A DNA stretch of 64,000 bases from Odontesthes bonariensis (GCF_027942865.1 NC_134524.1:4822036-4886035); one strand, 5' to 3'; shown: positions 11,532 through 23,110, counted from the first letter of the stretch. Numbers and translations are program-made. Notes: generated by a model from the sequence alone, not told the origin.

Positions 11532-12229
11532 AACTCATTTCTCTGTCATCGCACTCTTTGTGAAGTGGCGCTGCTACCAGGTGGTTTGCAGCACCTTTAT
11601 GAAGGCTTATCCCCGTCTAGAATTAGGAGCATACCTTTTAGATCCAAGGGCGAGATTCCTTGTTTTCATGCTCAGATATCGTTCACACTCAAAATGTCCC
11701 TGCTTGCGTGCAGATATATGATCTATTTACTCACATTTGAGCCCTTCTTCTCAGAATATTGCGTCGGTGCACTTGCGGTTTCTCTCTCCTTAAGAGTGCG
11801 GAACTCTCAAGATGTGGAAATCTGAAGTGAGTATCAGATTTGACGATGATCCCCTTGTTACCTGTGTGCCACTTTGCCACTGATCCTTTAGCTCGTCACC
11901 TTTTCTTTTAGTATTTCTAAGTGTTGTCGTCTGTTCAAATGTGAGCAGATAGATCATATTTGCCTGCAAACAAGGACTTTTTGAGCGCCAGCAGAACAAT
12001 ATTTGATTAAAGATAAAGGATATAACCCCACTGACACATTAGAGAAAGAGTAATGATTTTCACTGAGGCCCAGAACAAAGTCCTTCTGTTTCTTTCATCA
12101 AAATGAAAATAACTGGAATATAAATCTATTCCTTTTCTTGTCACCGTTAAGTTTAATGCTGAAATAAAACTACATCATGTAAGTTATGAGACACTGGAGT
12201 TAAAGGCTGATTAAAGCCATAGTGCTTAC
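11532..12229 (-). other. Remainder of LAAO A intron 1
   Basis: Between the hAT target duplication and the first-exon donor. No open frame of note. Contains two inversely related segments around 11700-11780 and 11935-12000 sharing TTTGAGC and CTCACATTTGA-like words, suggesting another small decayed inverted-repeat element. Confidence 0.4.
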
Positions 12230-12265
12230 CTGAGGAGGATGTGTGAAGGCCAGAGCTCAGAGTCT
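12230..12265 (-). other. LAAO A untranslated first exon
   Basis: The start is estimated as 25-30 bases past the TATA box. The exon ends CTCCTCAG at 12230, followed by the strong donor GTAAGC (12229-12224). The sequence GCAGACTCTGAGCTCTGG corresponds to GCAGACACTGTGATTCCTGG in gene B, so both genes share this first exon. No ATG in frame with the coding exons. Confidence 0.6.
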
Positions 12266-12288
12266 GCCGGGATGTTGAACCATAGAAG

Positions 12289-12296
12289 CCTTTATA
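12289..12296 (-). promoter_or_regulatory. TATA box of LAAO A
   Basis: TATAAAGG on the minus strand, about 30 bases upstream of the inferred first exon and matched by TATAAAAAGG at the equivalent place in gene B. About 60-80 bases further upstream (12374-12351) lies a block GATGACATAAATTCC then AATTGAA that also has a counterpart in B. Confidence 0.65.
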
Positions 12297-12479
12297 TGTG
12301 CGCAGGGGAGGGGGAGGTGATGCATCGTGTTGCAAAGTATGAGTCGGGAAGGTTCAATTGGAATTTATGTCATCTGCTGCACCGCAGAGCGGTACTTTCT
12401 AAAAGGGTGTATTTTGAGTCATTCAACGATAGCCAACATGATGCAACAAGCTATAATGACTTCAAAAAGTCGTGTTTTT

Positions 12480-12603
12480 AGCTACCTGCTGTCCTGTAGA
12501 GGATGAGCTGTTTATCTTTGGCTCAGTCCGGACCAGTTTCACTGTCCCTCTGGGTACGAAGCACCCCCCTAAAAGCATGAATGTGCCACCGCCATGCTTT
12601 ACA
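12480..12603. other. Transposon-derived fragment upstream of LAAO A
   Basis: Carries GGCTCAGTCCGGACCAGTTT, then AAAAGCATGAATGTGCCACC and GCCATGCTTTACACAC, wording typical of the inner part of a common fish DNA transposon. No intact ends visible, so no family is assigned. Confidence 0.35.
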
Positions 12604-13023
12604 CACTGGAAAAAAATCAGTCTTACCAAGTATATTTGTCTCATTTCTAGTCAAAATATCTCATTACACTTAATATAAGACACAACTGCCTAACAAGTAC
12701 TATTTCAGCCAGATATAGGGACTTGTTTAAAGACAATACATCTGGAATATCTTGTTAAATGAAAAAGTCTTGAAAACAAATTGTTTTGAGTCACATAAAT
12801 ATATGAAACAAGGTTTTTTTTTTTTTACATTTGAAGAGGTTTTTAAGCTAATTTCAAGATCACTTTTATCTCAAAAGTCCCAAATATCACATTTTATTTC
12901 AAGAAATCTGGACAAGCCAATTTTTACACGTTCCATTGGCAGATTTTTTTGCTTATTTCAAGCAAAAACATCTTGTATTTGTTGTTTTTCTTACTTATTT
13001 TTGGAGAGGCATTTTTTCCAGTG
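12604..13023. mobile_element. MITE with CACTGGAAAAAA ends, copy 1
   Basis: Inverted ends CACTGGAAAAAA and TTTTTTCCAGTG. The interior includes CTAACAAGTACTATTTCAG and CTTATTTCAAGCAAAAAC. A full sister copy lies at 25297-25708, and broken or inverted copies at 23447-23550 and 23551-24570. The CACTG-type ends resemble hAT elements, but I could not find a clean 8-bp duplication. Confidence 0.8.
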
Positions 13024-13620
13024 CATTGGCGTCCCGTGTTTTCCTTGGTACTTTTGGATCCTTTAAAACGGGTCAGACAGACTCCATGAGCTGCTGTCTT
13101 TAAGTAGTCGTTTCCATTTAACTGGTCTGCTGTGAAGGCCGGAGTAATGCTGCTGAGATGGCTGACCTTCCTGCAGGTTCTCACGTTTCTAACAGAACTC
13201 CTGAATCTTCCTGTCAGATAGAAGGGATCACTTTCTCGACTGGACGGCCATCTTTATGGAGACTCCACTGGTTCCAGACCTTTTCCATGTTAGGGCCTTT
13301 GTCCTGTGTGATCCCACTCTGCTCTCTTTCCTCTCCATGTACATGTGACATCATTGCTGTCATTAACTTTTGTTTTACTCTCTCAGCAGGTATCTCTGGC
13401 CTGGTGTTACGGTGCTTGTTGTCCCCTCTTTCCTGTCCTCTCAGCCCCCAGCTGGTCGAGGCCGATGAGGCTGGTTCTGATGGAGGTTTCTTCCTGTTAA
13501 AAGGCAGTTTTTTCTCCCCACAGTCGCCTCGTGCACGCTCAGGACGGGAGATTGGATCAAAAGAAAGTCTTGTTGCAAGCAGTTGGTTTCCTGAGCCAGG
13601 CTACTTGGCTCTGTAGGTAT
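13024..13620 (+). repeat. LINE 3' UTR-like repeat
   Basis: Contains GGTGTTACGGTGCTTGTTG, CCTCTTTCCTGTC, AGCTGGTCGAGGCCGATG and CCTGTTAAAAGGCAGTTTTT, a common fish LINE 3' untranslated region. The shorter match at 60740-60905 follows LINE coding sequence there, which supports that reading. No open frame belongs to a host gene. Confidence 0.6.
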
Positions 13621-13830
13621 GAATTGGGCTCTGTGACCACACACAGGTGACACATGGTAAAGCACCTTCAGCCTTTCAGCCATGGTTGGTTCATATTTAC
13701 ATTGTTCCCCACTGGTTCTGTGGTGAGTGCACACACCACATTGGACTAATGCTCAAACATCATATCTCCAACAGAAGCACAAAAAAAACCGACACGACTC
13801 ATCATATTTGTTGTCTCCAGTTTTCTTTAT
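13621..13830. other. Unassigned intergenic DNA
   Basis: Nothing recognised; short overlapping frames only. Confidence 0.4.
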
Positions 13831-14510
13831 TAGGGACCGAGCAGTCTATGGTATCTGTAGGAGTTCTTCTCTATTATTCTTATTCTTTGAAAAAGGTGCT
13901 CGAAAACTCATGAAATTTTGCGAGCACCACCTGCCAGTCGACGACATGAAAGAATCTAAACTTTATATTTTTGGGAGTCGCTCATTGACTCTGTAGCGCC
14001 CCCCACGATGCTTAAAAATGGTCCCCGCATTGGGCTTAGTTTCGCGTGGGACGACAAAATTCGGTACACTCATTCATCGTGCCCAGACGCACAAAAAAGT
14101 CTGTTGCCGCCATGGTCCCACGTCCACAGGAAGGCGGCCATTTTGGATGGAAAGTGAGTTTTGGTGCCATTTTTGACCGATTCCACACCTTCCATAAGAT
14201 CGAACTCCTACAGATTTAATGCTACAAGCTTCAAACTTGGCCAGGTTACTCTTCAGACATGGGGGGAAAAAATCATGGGGGAACTTTTCCAAACTCTGAA
14301 TGGTGTGGGCGTGGCCAGACGGTGAAAATCATGTGAAGGCGTTTGTGATTTGAAAGCCTTATCATCAGCGTAAGGTCATGAAACTTGGCACACACGTCCA
14401 CCCTGTCGACCTCGTACATATGTAAAGGGTATCGTGTGTGGGCGGAGCAAAATGGCTCCGTGGCGCCCCCTAGAATTTTTCAAAAACCCCTCCGCATTGG
14501 GGTTATTATG
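13831..14510 (-). repeat. Dispersed repeat with GCGCCCCC motifs
   Basis: Reverse-complement relative of 62750-63060 (shared CTTTCAAATCACAAACGCC-type words and CCCCAATGCGGAGGGGTTTTT) and related to 27660-28740. It contains TAGCGCCCCCCACG and GGCGCCCCCTAGA, the reverse of the GGTGGCGCT/AGGGGGCGC words in the other copies. Non-coding. Confidence 0.65.
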
Positions 14511-15240
14511 TGTTATTGCAGAACCTGTGTGTGAAATGTGGCCAGAAGTCTTGTTTTCTCTGTTAATTGGGGTTGATTGGTCTTGGGGGCGGGGCTTGGG
14601 GGTATATAAGGCTCAGGCCGACCAGACACTGGAGGTTGAGAGTGTGAGGACTGCCACTCTGTGAAATAAGGGCTTGCTTTGTGTCCACATAACTGGCTTC
14701 TTTTTTTGTTTTCTCCCTGTAAATCAACCGCACAGCTTCAGCACTACCAGCCATTTTGTGTTTGCATCCTGAGTTTCCCACATTTTGTGGAAGGCTCATT
14801 TGGAATTTAACCAATCGGATTTGATTGGACTGTGACTGTATCACAATGAACTGGATTGTATCTTTGAAGTGCCTTGAGATGAAATTTGTTGAAATTTAAC
14901 CCTTTTATGAATTCAATTTAATTGAATTCAACTGAATCTTCGGGACTTTATGCCACCTAAAATTCAGTAAAGTTAATAATTACCCTTAATGTATCGCTTT
15001 TATGCATTTACTGCACCATCTCCACCTTTTCTGAATTTCACTGCAGACGCATGTTCTTTTCCTTTTTCATGTTTCCACTTTACCATTGAAAGTTATTACA
15101 AAAAAAACTGTTTCCATTCATTTGAATTCTAGTTCAGCAATAAAAAAGTGAAAGAAACTGTCGGGCAGCAAATGTACGTACAGAAACACAGATTCACACT
15201 GCTCTTTATCTGCAAAGGTCAAAGGTCATAGCCTTTGGTT
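14511..15240. other. Intergenic DNA with a LINE/SINE 3' tail
   Basis: 14790-14935 ends in TTTGAAGTGCCTTGAGATG and GAATTCAATTTAATTGAATT, the 3' tail type seen in reverse at 24298-24410. TATATAAGG at 14604-14612 is an isolated TATA-like word with no gene behind it. The rest is unassigned. Confidence 0.4.
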
Positions 15241-15291
15241 CTTTTGCTGACTTCAAATGTTACGCTGAAATTATTTTTGCCTATCAGATAG

Positions 15292-15588
15292 TGTTATGGA
15301 GAAATTAGAGTCGAATCACGCGTTGGTCAGCCGTCCATTGGGGAGTTTATTGAACAAACTGTCACAGCAAATGTGCATACAGAATGTACAAAATGTCCGC
15401 CGTCTTCCTTCTGTGATCTCTCTTTATGCTGGTCCTTATCAAAACAAGCGTACGTGGCCCTCTCTGGAGGTGCCTAATGTTAAACAACTCATTCTAACTA
15501 TCAACAATATTCATCTGAACCAGTCAGCAAGGCACACGATGTAACTAGGCCAGAAGTCATGAGAATGTCATGACATCCTTCTCCCACA
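15292..15588 (-). mobile_element. Solo LTR (297 bp)
   Basis: On the minus strand it begins TGTGGGAGAAGG and ends CTCCATAACA, with CAATAAACTCC (poly(A) signal) inside. It is flanked by the 4-bp duplication ATAG (15288-15291 and 15589-15592). The paralogous segment at about 44585 lacks the insert. No internal retroviral or Gypsy coding region is present, so it is a recombined single LTR. The family is not assigned. Confidence 0.8.
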
Positions 15589-15984
15589 ATAGAAGCTAGA
15601 TAAGAAGGTATTTTCATTCAAACACACATGATGTCAGTGGATGATGCAGATGACAGCTGTTTATTCATAGATGTGTATGTTCACTTCTTATCTCTCCTCA
15701 GGCCCAGTAGACTTTTTGCCCGTTACATTTCCAATCAGCCAATCAGCTTGATCCAAGCAAACATGAACACGGACGCGATATTTACATGGGTGATATATAT
15801 GATGAGGAGAGGAAAATGAGCCTTTATTGAAGCTTTGAGAAGAGAAAGAGGAGTTTAACAGCATTGGAAAAATGGAAGAGGCAAAGGTCAAAAGGTCAAA
15901 CACCAGACGATGAGAGCGTACGAGATGGAACAAGTCTTCTTTCATTTTTTTCCAGTTACGTCTCCTCATAGCAAACAAATTAAC

Positions 15985-16800
15985 AATGTCGTCAGGACTA
16001 GTTTTTTCCAGTTGCGTCTCCTGGCCAAAGTTAAAATGTTTTTAAGTCGTCATGACCTTGAGAAAGCCATTCGTGCCCTGATAAGTTCAAGGTCAGACTA
16101 TTGCAATGCTCTTTATGTGGGCGTCTCCCAGTCTTCTCTCAGCCGCCTTCAGCTGGTGCAGAACGCTGCTGCCCGTCTTTTAACCAACACCAACAGACGT
16201 GTGCACATCACTCCTGTTCTTACCTCCCTCCATTGGCTTGCTGTCCTTTAGAGAACTGATTTTAAACTTTTAATGTGTGTTTTTAAAGCTTTTAGCGGCC
16301 TCGCCCCATTTATTTATCTGAGCTTTTAACAGTCCTGGTAGAGCTCTGAGGTCAGCAGATCAGTTTCTGCTGGAAGTGCCCAGGTCAGAATAGAAACACT
16401 GGGGTGAGCGAGCCTTTTCCCAAAGCTGCCCCCAGGCTCTGGAATAAGCCCCCCGTCCAGCTGCGTCTTATTTCTGACCTGGGCCTCTTCAGGTCTACAC
16501 ACTCAGAAAATAAAGTACAGAATTGTACCTTTAGGGGTACGATGGCTTGTCACTGGGGCAGTACCCTCAGAAGGTATAGTTTTGTACCTTACAGAGACCA
16601 ATCTTGTACCCAGTAGTATGATGACACTTTTATCATATTTGATCTTTTATTCGATTTTGTTGTATTTTATTGCTTTCAATGTTCTTTTTTATTGTTTTTA
16701 TTTGTTTTTACTTCTTCTTCTCTTTATTTATTATCTGCTGTAAAGCACTTTGGTACAACGTAAGGATCGTCTGTAAAGGGCTGTATAAATAAAAATACAT
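15985..16800 (+). repeat. L2-like LINE RT fragment and 3' UTR
   Basis: Encodes FFQLRLLAKVKMFLSRHDLE, SRSDYCNALYVGVSQSSL, LQLVQNAAARLLTNTNRR and LHWLAVL, the C-terminal part of an L2/CR1-like RT, then a 3' UTR with TAAAGCACTTTGGTACAACG and CTGTATAAATAAA. A partial copy of another MITE (about 16498-16615, TACAGAATTGTACC words) lies within it. The full version of that MITE is at 45961-46245. Confidence 0.8.
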
Positions 16801-17377
16801 TTACATTTAATAGTAAGCGACAGAAGTGTCCTCTAAAGTCGCACTCTCATCCTGTAATATGCTTCAAGTGAGAGTTTACAAGTCAAATGAAATGTCGCTG
16901 TGAAGTTTTTGCCGGAGCTGATGAGGAGCGGATGGTGCCAGTGACTGAGACACAACACAACAGCTTTTCACTTCTGTGTTTCCACTCTTTCACTGTTGTC
17001 TCATTGCAGCTACTGTGTTAGGTCAGAGCAAAGGTCGTTTGAGCTCAAATTCATTCTGTCTGCACAAGAGTTCCCACGCACTTCTTCGTCCTACCACTAG
17101 GTGTCTCAGATTTCCAAAATAGAGATATAATAGCCGTCTCAGCAAAAGTCTTTCTTTTAGGACAGTTTCAGGCTGAATGGTATTAAAAGGGTTGAACTGT
17201 GTCATTTCTTATGAAGCCTGATGTCATTCACCATCCGTTTATATACTCATCATTTCCTCACCAGTCACAAGATGCTGACCTTGCCTTGCCTCCATGACAA
17301 ATTATTTTGTGTTAACTTGAGTCACAGTGTCACGAAGGAGGAATTTTAGTGAAAATTACAAGTTTTCTTTTTATATA
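16801..17377. other. Unassigned part of the segmental duplication
   Basis: No gene seen. Conserved with 47410-47865, so it is old enough to pre-date the duplication, but I recognise no family or coding capacity. Confidence 0.4.
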
Positions 17378-17610
17378 AAATCAAATCAAATTTATTTGTA
17401 TAGCACATTTCATGTACAAACAATTCAAAGTGCTTTACATAAAATAAAAGCATTGCAGCAGGGAGTGGAAGAAGCATTAAAAATACATAAAAGAATATAA
17501 AGAGAAACAAATAAAATCATTTAAATGAATTTAAAAACAAGCAACAGTCCAGATAAGTTCAAAGATAGCATGCAGATTTCATGCATAGACACATGAGAAA
17601 AGAAGTTTTG
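17378..17610 (-). repeat. L2-type LINE 3' tail
   Basis: Starts with the terminal AAATCAAATCAAATTTATTT on the plus strand and continues with the 3' UTR of the 2538-4085 element (GTGCTTTACATAAAATAAAA, GCATTGCAGCAGGGAGTG). No coding sequence. Matched at 47866-48120. Confidence 0.85.
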
Positions 17611-17759
17611 GATTTAACCGGCTCTTTTCTTGAGAATGGAAATCTTTGGTAGCATTGGCTGACGCGTCCACATCTCAATGGGATGGTGGTCGGGGAACTA
17701 GGTGTGCATTTTCTCGTATTTGAGGCGTGGTTTACGAATGCCTCGAGCCGTTTATTGAT

Positions 17760-19442
17760 CCAGTAGCTGGTAGCAGCAGTGAGAAACTAAGTGAACCCCT
17801 GATCCAGCAGCTGGTAGCAGAAGTGAGTGAGAAACTAAGTGAACCCCTGATGCAGCAGCTGGTAGCAGCAGTGAGAAACTAAGTGAACCCCTGATCCAGC
17901 AGCTGGTAGCATCAGTAAGAAACTAAGTGAACCCCTGACCCAGCAGCTGGTAGCAGAAGTGAGTGAGAAACTAAGTGAACCCCTGACCCAGCAGCTGGTA
18001 GCAGAAGTGAGAAACTAAGTGAACCCCTGATCCAGCAGCTGGTAGCATCAGTAAGAAACTAAGTGAACCCCTGACCCAGCAGCTGGTAGCAGAAGTGAGT
18101 GAGAAACTAAGTGAACCCCTGATGCAGCAGCTGGTAGCAGCAGTGAGAAACTAAGTGAACCCCTGATCCAGCAGCTGGTAGCATCAGTAAGAAACTAAGT
18201 GAACCCCTGATCCAGCAGCTGGTGGCAGAAGTGAGTGAGAAACTAAGTGAACCCCTGATGCAGCAGCTGGTAGCAGCAGTGAGAAACTAAGTGAACCCCT
18301 GATCCAGCAGCTGGTAGCATCAGTAAGAAACTAAGTGAACCCCTGACCCAGCAGCTGGTAGCAGAAGTGAGTGAGAAACTAAGTGAACCCCTGATCCAGC
18401 AGCTGGTAGCAGCAGTGTGTGAGAAACTAAGTGAACCCCTGATCAAGCAGCTATTAGCAGCAGTGAGAAACTAAGTGAACCCCTGATCCAGCAGCTGGTA
18501 GCAGCAGTGAGAAACTAAGTGAACCCCTGATCCAGCAGCTGGTAGCATTAGTAAGAAACTAAGTGAACCCCTGATCCAGCAGCTGGTAGCAGCAGTGAGA
18601 AACTAAGTGAACCCCCTGATCCAGCAGCTGGTAGCAGCAGTGAGAAACTAAGTGAACCCCTGATCCAGCAGCTGGTAGCAGCAGTGAGAAACTAAGTGAA
18701 CCCCTGATCCAGTAGCTGGTAGCAGCAGTGAGAAACTAAGTGAACCCCCTGATCCAGTAGCTGGTAGCAGCAGTGAGAAACTAAGTGAACCCCTGATCCA
18801 GCAACTGGTAGCAGAAGTCAGTGAGAAACTAAGTGAACCCCTGATCCAGCAGCTGGTAGCAGCAGTGAGAAACTAAGTGAACCCCTGATCCAGCAGCTGG
18901 TAGCAGAAGTCAGTAAGAAACTAAGTGAACCCCTGATCCAGCAGCTGGTAGCAGCAGTGAGAAACTAAGTGAACCCCTGATCCAGCAGCTTGTAGCAGAA
19001 GTGAATGAGAAACTAAGTGAACCCCTGATCCAGCAGCTGGTAGCAGCAGTGAGTGAGAAACTAAGTGAACCCCTGATCCAGCAGCTGGTAGCAGCAGTGT
19101 GTGAGAAACTAAGTGAACCCCTGATCCAGCAGCTGGTAGCAGCAGTGAGTGAGAAACTAAGTGAACCCCTGATCCAGCATCTGGTAGCAGTAGTGAGTGA
19201 GAAACTAAGTGAACCCCTGATCCAGCAGCTGGTAGCAGCAGTGAGTGAGAAACTAAGTGAACCCCTGATCCAGCAGCTGGTAGCAGCAGTGAGTGAGAAA
19301 CTAAGTGAACCCCTGATCCAGCAGCTGGTAGCAGCAGTGAGAAACTAAGTGAACCCCTGATCCAGCAGCTGGGAGCAGAAGTGAGTGAGAAACTAAGTGA
19401 ACCCCTGATCCAGCAGCTGGTAGCAGCAGTGAGTGAGAAACT
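17760..19442. repeat. 44/48-bp minisatellite, array 1 (left part)
   Basis: Tandem copies of GAGAAACTAAGTGAACCCCT followed by GATCCAGCAGCTGGTAGCAG. Units are 44 bp or, with an extra GTGA, 48 bp, mixed irregularly. Higher-order blocks are visible (GCATCAGTAAG and GCAGAAGTGAG variants recurring). The right-hand 400 bases are mostly 48-bp units. Every unit holds a CAGCTG E-box. The array is interrupted at 19443 by a LINE and resumes at 21076. Confidence 0.95.
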
Positions 19443-21075
19443 TTATTTATTTATTTTTTATTATTTTTATTTAACCAGGTGAACCCCATTGAGATCGAAA
19501 TCTCATTTTCAAGGGGGACCTGGGCAGTAATCTGCAGGACATATCAACCTGGTTACAAAAATTAAAATTAATACATACATATACACAGAGATAAAACAGT
19601 ATAAAACAATTTAAAAACAATGACACTGTTTAAAAGAATCTCGTTGCCTGTTTTTTAGAATCGCTCGAAATAAATCGAGTGAAATCCATTCAGTCATCTT
19701 GATTTCAGACTGTAGCTGATTCCAGACAGTGGGAGCCATCACACTGAAAGCTTGCTTCCCTTTCTCAGTTCGGAAGCGTGGAACATGCAAACGAAAGATG
19801 TTATTGGAACGTAAAGAATGGGAATTAACAGATCTAGTTAAAAGAGAGTGTAAGTATGCTGGTGCCAAGCCAAGCAGAGATTTATAAATCAGGATCAACA
19901 AATGATTGTTTCTCCGTACACTTAGAGGAGGCCATTCAGCTTTAGCATACAAATCGCAATGATGTGTGAGACGTCTACAACCGGTTACAAATCTTAAAGC
20001 ACAATGATAAACAGTATTTAATGATTGAAGACATTTGGTCGAAGCATTCATATATAAAACATCGCCGTAGTCCAGGAGCGGCAGAAATGTTGCAGCTACC
20101 AATTTACTTCTAGCTTTAAGAGAAAAACAGGACCCATTTCGGTAATAAAACACAATCTTCATCTTCAGTGTACGACACAAATTTGCTATATGACTTTTAA
20201 AAGAAAGCTCTTTATCTAAAATAAAGCCAAGATATTTATAAGTACTGACAAACTCAATTTGTGTTCCTGCTGTAGTGGTGAGCAATGGGGGAACATCTGT
20301 TATTTTTTTAGAATGTGAAAAAAACATTGCTTTTGTTTTTTCCACATTCAGGACCAACTTCAACGTTTGTAAGCGGGTTTGAACTACATTAAATGCAGAC
20401 TGCAAATACTGAATTGCCTGTGCCAGTGATGTAGCATAGCAGTAAATTACCAAGTCGTCGGCATAAAAATGATAAAAAGCATTTGACAGATTTTCACACA
20501 AGTTATTTATATAAATAGAGAATAAAAGTGGCCCAAGAACTGAGCCCTGTGGGACACCATTTAAAATCGTACAAATAGAAGAATTGAAGCCGCCCAGTTG
20601 AACTTTCTGGGTTCTATTTGACAGGTAATCAGCAACCCACATGATAGCTTGATGTGAGAGCCCGATTTTGTATAAAATATCAATTAAAAGCGTGTGATTT
20701 ACTGTGTCAAATGCCTTTGATAAATCAATAAATAGAGCGACGCAATGCTTTTTGTTATCAAGAGCCTGAATTAAGTCATTTATAACCTTTAAAGTGGCAG
20801 TAACAGTACTATGTTTTTTCCGAAATCCAGATTGTGCAGTTTGTAAAACACAATTGCAATCTAAAAAAGTCTTTAATTGATCTGCAACTAATTTCTCAAG
20901 AATTTTAGCAAGGATACACAGTTTAGAAATTGGTCTGTAATTGTTTGCCTGTGATGATTCTCCACCTTTAAATAGAGGCACAACAAATGCTGATTTCCAG
21001 ACATTAGGGATTTTATTTGAGTTTAGACTTAAATTATAAATATGAGACAATGGCTCCGCTATAAATTAGCAACTT
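19443..21075 (-). mobile_element. CR1/L2-group LINE, 5'-truncated, inserted in the minisatellite
   Basis: Flanked by the 7-bp duplication AGAAACT (19436-19442 and 21076-21082), which is part of the minisatellite unit. The minus-strand frame 21050-19611 is uninterrupted (479 codons). RT blocks in order: FKGGESSQANNYRPIS, FRKKHSTVTATLKVI, LFIDLSKAFDTVNH, GVPQGSVLGPLLFSIYINNL, FYADDLVIYC, LNVEKTKAMFF, TYKYLGFILD, then the C-terminal LLDYGDVLYMNAS and FRTEKGKQAFSVMAPTVWN. YADD is intact. The endonuclease half is missing, so it cannot be autonomous. The 3' UTR includes TTTAACCAGGTGAACCCCAT. The open frame suggests a fairly recent insertion. The exact clade is uncertain. Confidence 0.9.
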
Positions 21076-21160
21076 AGAAACTAAGTGAACCCCTGATCCA
21101 GCAGCTGGTAGCAGCAGTGAGAAACTAAGTGAACGCCTGATCCAGCAGCTGGTAGCAGCA
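21076..21160. repeat. 44-bp minisatellite, array 1 (right remnant)
   Basis: Two units after the LINE, continuing the array interrupted at 19442. Confidence 0.9.
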
Positions 21161-21164
21161 GTGG

Positions 21165-21266
21165 ATTCATTTTTGGATTTTGCGTACAAATGTGATTAAT
21201 CGTGATTAATCAGGGAAATCATGCGATTAATTGGATAAAACATTTTATTCGTTGCCCAGCCCTAGA
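21165..21266 (-). mobile_element. hAT terminal fragment
   Basis: Reverse complement starts CTAGGGCTGGGCAACG and continues with ATTAATCGCATGATTTCCC, matching the left end of the 9997-11523 element. Only one end is present. Confidence 0.75.
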
Positions 21267-22860
21267 AAATATAGATGTTATATGTAACAAAAGAGTCATT
21301 TGACAGCAATAAAAGATCCTTCGTCTTTTTGCATTCACCCCATATTATCTTTAATTAGTGGCTGTGATGCCTTCCTTTTGAAATACAGTCAGGGTGTGGC
21401 TGCCGATCACTCATCACATCTTTATGACAGGTTCCACAAACCAAGCCTCCTTTTCATGGAATTCAGATGCAGTTTAGATCATAAAGTCACTCAACATGTG
21501 AAAGGTGTCACGCCACAGGACTTATGTTTTAAGTTTTATGTTTTAGGTTATGTTTTGGTTCTTAGATCATGTCTTAGTTTTACAGTCCATGTTTAGTTTT
21601 TAGTTTTGCCTAACACCTTTGCCATACTTACCTGACCTGCTTGTTTACTTACCCATGTGACATGTGTTGCTCATGATCTTTGTCAACCACCTCCCAAGCT
21701 AAGTATTTATTTATTCATGCCGTGCCAAGTTCTTTTTTTATTTTGTCACAGTTAGTTTTTTGAATCTGGCTAAGCCGCGCCTTTCGTTTGAACTTTGTTT
21801 TTGTCTTGTGTACCAAATCCAAGTTTTCTTTTTTTTTTTTTTCAGTCACAGCTTCTCTCTGTTCTTTGAGCTCCAGATTTGACAGTTTCGACAGCCACAG
21901 CCCCGGGCTGAGGATGTGTCAGGGTGTGCTTCAACTGTCTAACTATCTCTGTGGCAACTCCTTTCTTTGGAAAACTCATAAATTACTTGTATGTTTGCCA
22001 GTTTATCTGTTCAACAAAAGCAGTTAGTGTGTTACTGTGTGTGGTAATCTGTAGCAGAGCTGAAAAGGACTGAAGAGTGAGAAAATTCATGTTTCTCACA
22101 TTTTGAGTTGTTGTTTTTATTTTTTTTTTAAGTCTGGATGAAAGCAGAAGTTTTGTGCTGCTTCTTTTTGCCATCCTGCTTCACTTTGCAGATGTCCAAT
22201 AAAAGAAATATGAATGAGATCACACACCCAATCAACAGGACAAAAGCATCCAAAGCTAACAAAGCAGCAAAGGACACGATAATGATCGTTTTTTTTTTGT
22301 TTTTTTTTTTTCATGTTGTGGTGTAAACTCAGCAGAAAGGAGACAAAGAAAAGTTGATACTTATTTGCATTTATTCTGGTAACTAAGACGAGTAATGTTA
22401 AGATATAATCCTCTTTGTTTTGACAGCTGTTACGATTTGTGTCTTTTTTTGTCAATTTTATGCAAATTACAGTGTGCAGGTGCCAAGCTCTGATTGGCTA
22501 AGACTTCAAGAGCCCGTAGAGGATTGGCTATCAGGGAGCGGACTTCTTAATAAAGATCTTGGAGTTTGTCGGGGTGGGCTGCCATGTTATTTTCTTGAGT
22601 TTCTCCCGTTTTATTAGTCTGGGCGACGTAAGTGTCTTTTGTTTTGAAGTTGCTTTGTTGAGGTCAGCTGAAGGCTCCTGTTACCGGGGCAACGCCTTGT
22701 TAGCCTGCTCTGTTCTAAGACTGCTTAAGAGGGCAGAGCCAAGATGGCTGCCCTGTGATAATTGCTTAATGTTATAAATCTGATCTGCTTTTCTCCTTTA
22801 AACTGATAGTGAGGGGAAATTTGAAAATACCCACAATGCATTGAAAAGCACTTACCGAGG
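21267..22860. other. Repeat-rich intergenic DNA, no gene
   Basis: 21515-21640 is rich in TTTTAGTTTTATG-like words common in fish repeats. Poly-T runs lie at about 21828-21842 and 22285-22310. 22640-22745 carries ACCGGGGCAACGCC and GCCAAGATGGCTGCC. No spliced or continuous coding sequence recognised. Confidence 0.4.
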
Positions 22861-23110
22861 CCATTTTATGCCATAAAAGCTGTATTTTAAACAGGACCTT
22901 GATTTAAAAAATGAAATAGCTGTCTACAGCACACCTGTCTTCTCCATTTTGGGTCTTGCAGAGGCGCAATATTCAATGGGAAAATCATTTTAAAAGCACT
23001 CAACGAGCCCCAAAATGCATTTTGAAAATGGCATAAAAGCTGTATTTTAAACAGGACCTTGATTATAAATGTCTTCATCAGACCTGTCTTAGGAATTTGG
23101 GGCCTCGCAG
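22861..23110. repeat. Two-unit tandem repeat of about 160 bp
   Basis: CATAAAAGCTGTATTTTAAA followed by CAGGACCTTGAT occurs at about 22872 and again at about 23033, with diverged flanks (CACCTGTCTTCTCC versus GACCTGTCTTAGG; TCTTGCAGAGG versus CCTCGCAGAAG). Function unknown. Confidence 0.6.

Larger units (their letters stand above)
15241..17760. repeat. Segmental duplication, copy 1
   Basis: Direct copy of 44545-48520. Shared segments include GCTGACTTCAAATGTTACGC (start), the sequence around GATGATGCAGATGACAGC, an L2-like RT fragment, CCACTAGGTGTCTCAGATTT, and GAATGGAAATCTTTGGTAGC near the end. Both copies run into the same 48-bp minisatellite. This copy has a solo LTR that copy 2 lacks, and lacks two hAT elements and a RecQ-like fragment found in copy 2. 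Confidence 0.9.

Noticed and set aside
14604-14615. TATATAAGG as a promoter
   Set aside because: No plausible first exon or gene follows; the sequence downstream is repeat.
17760-21160. Regular direct repeats reminiscent of a CRISPR array
   Set aside because: There are no unique spacers; whole units repeat head to tail in vertebrate DNA.
22117-22455. 112-codon minus-strand frame
   Set aside because: Lysine-rich translation of T-rich DNA, no domain, no splice support.
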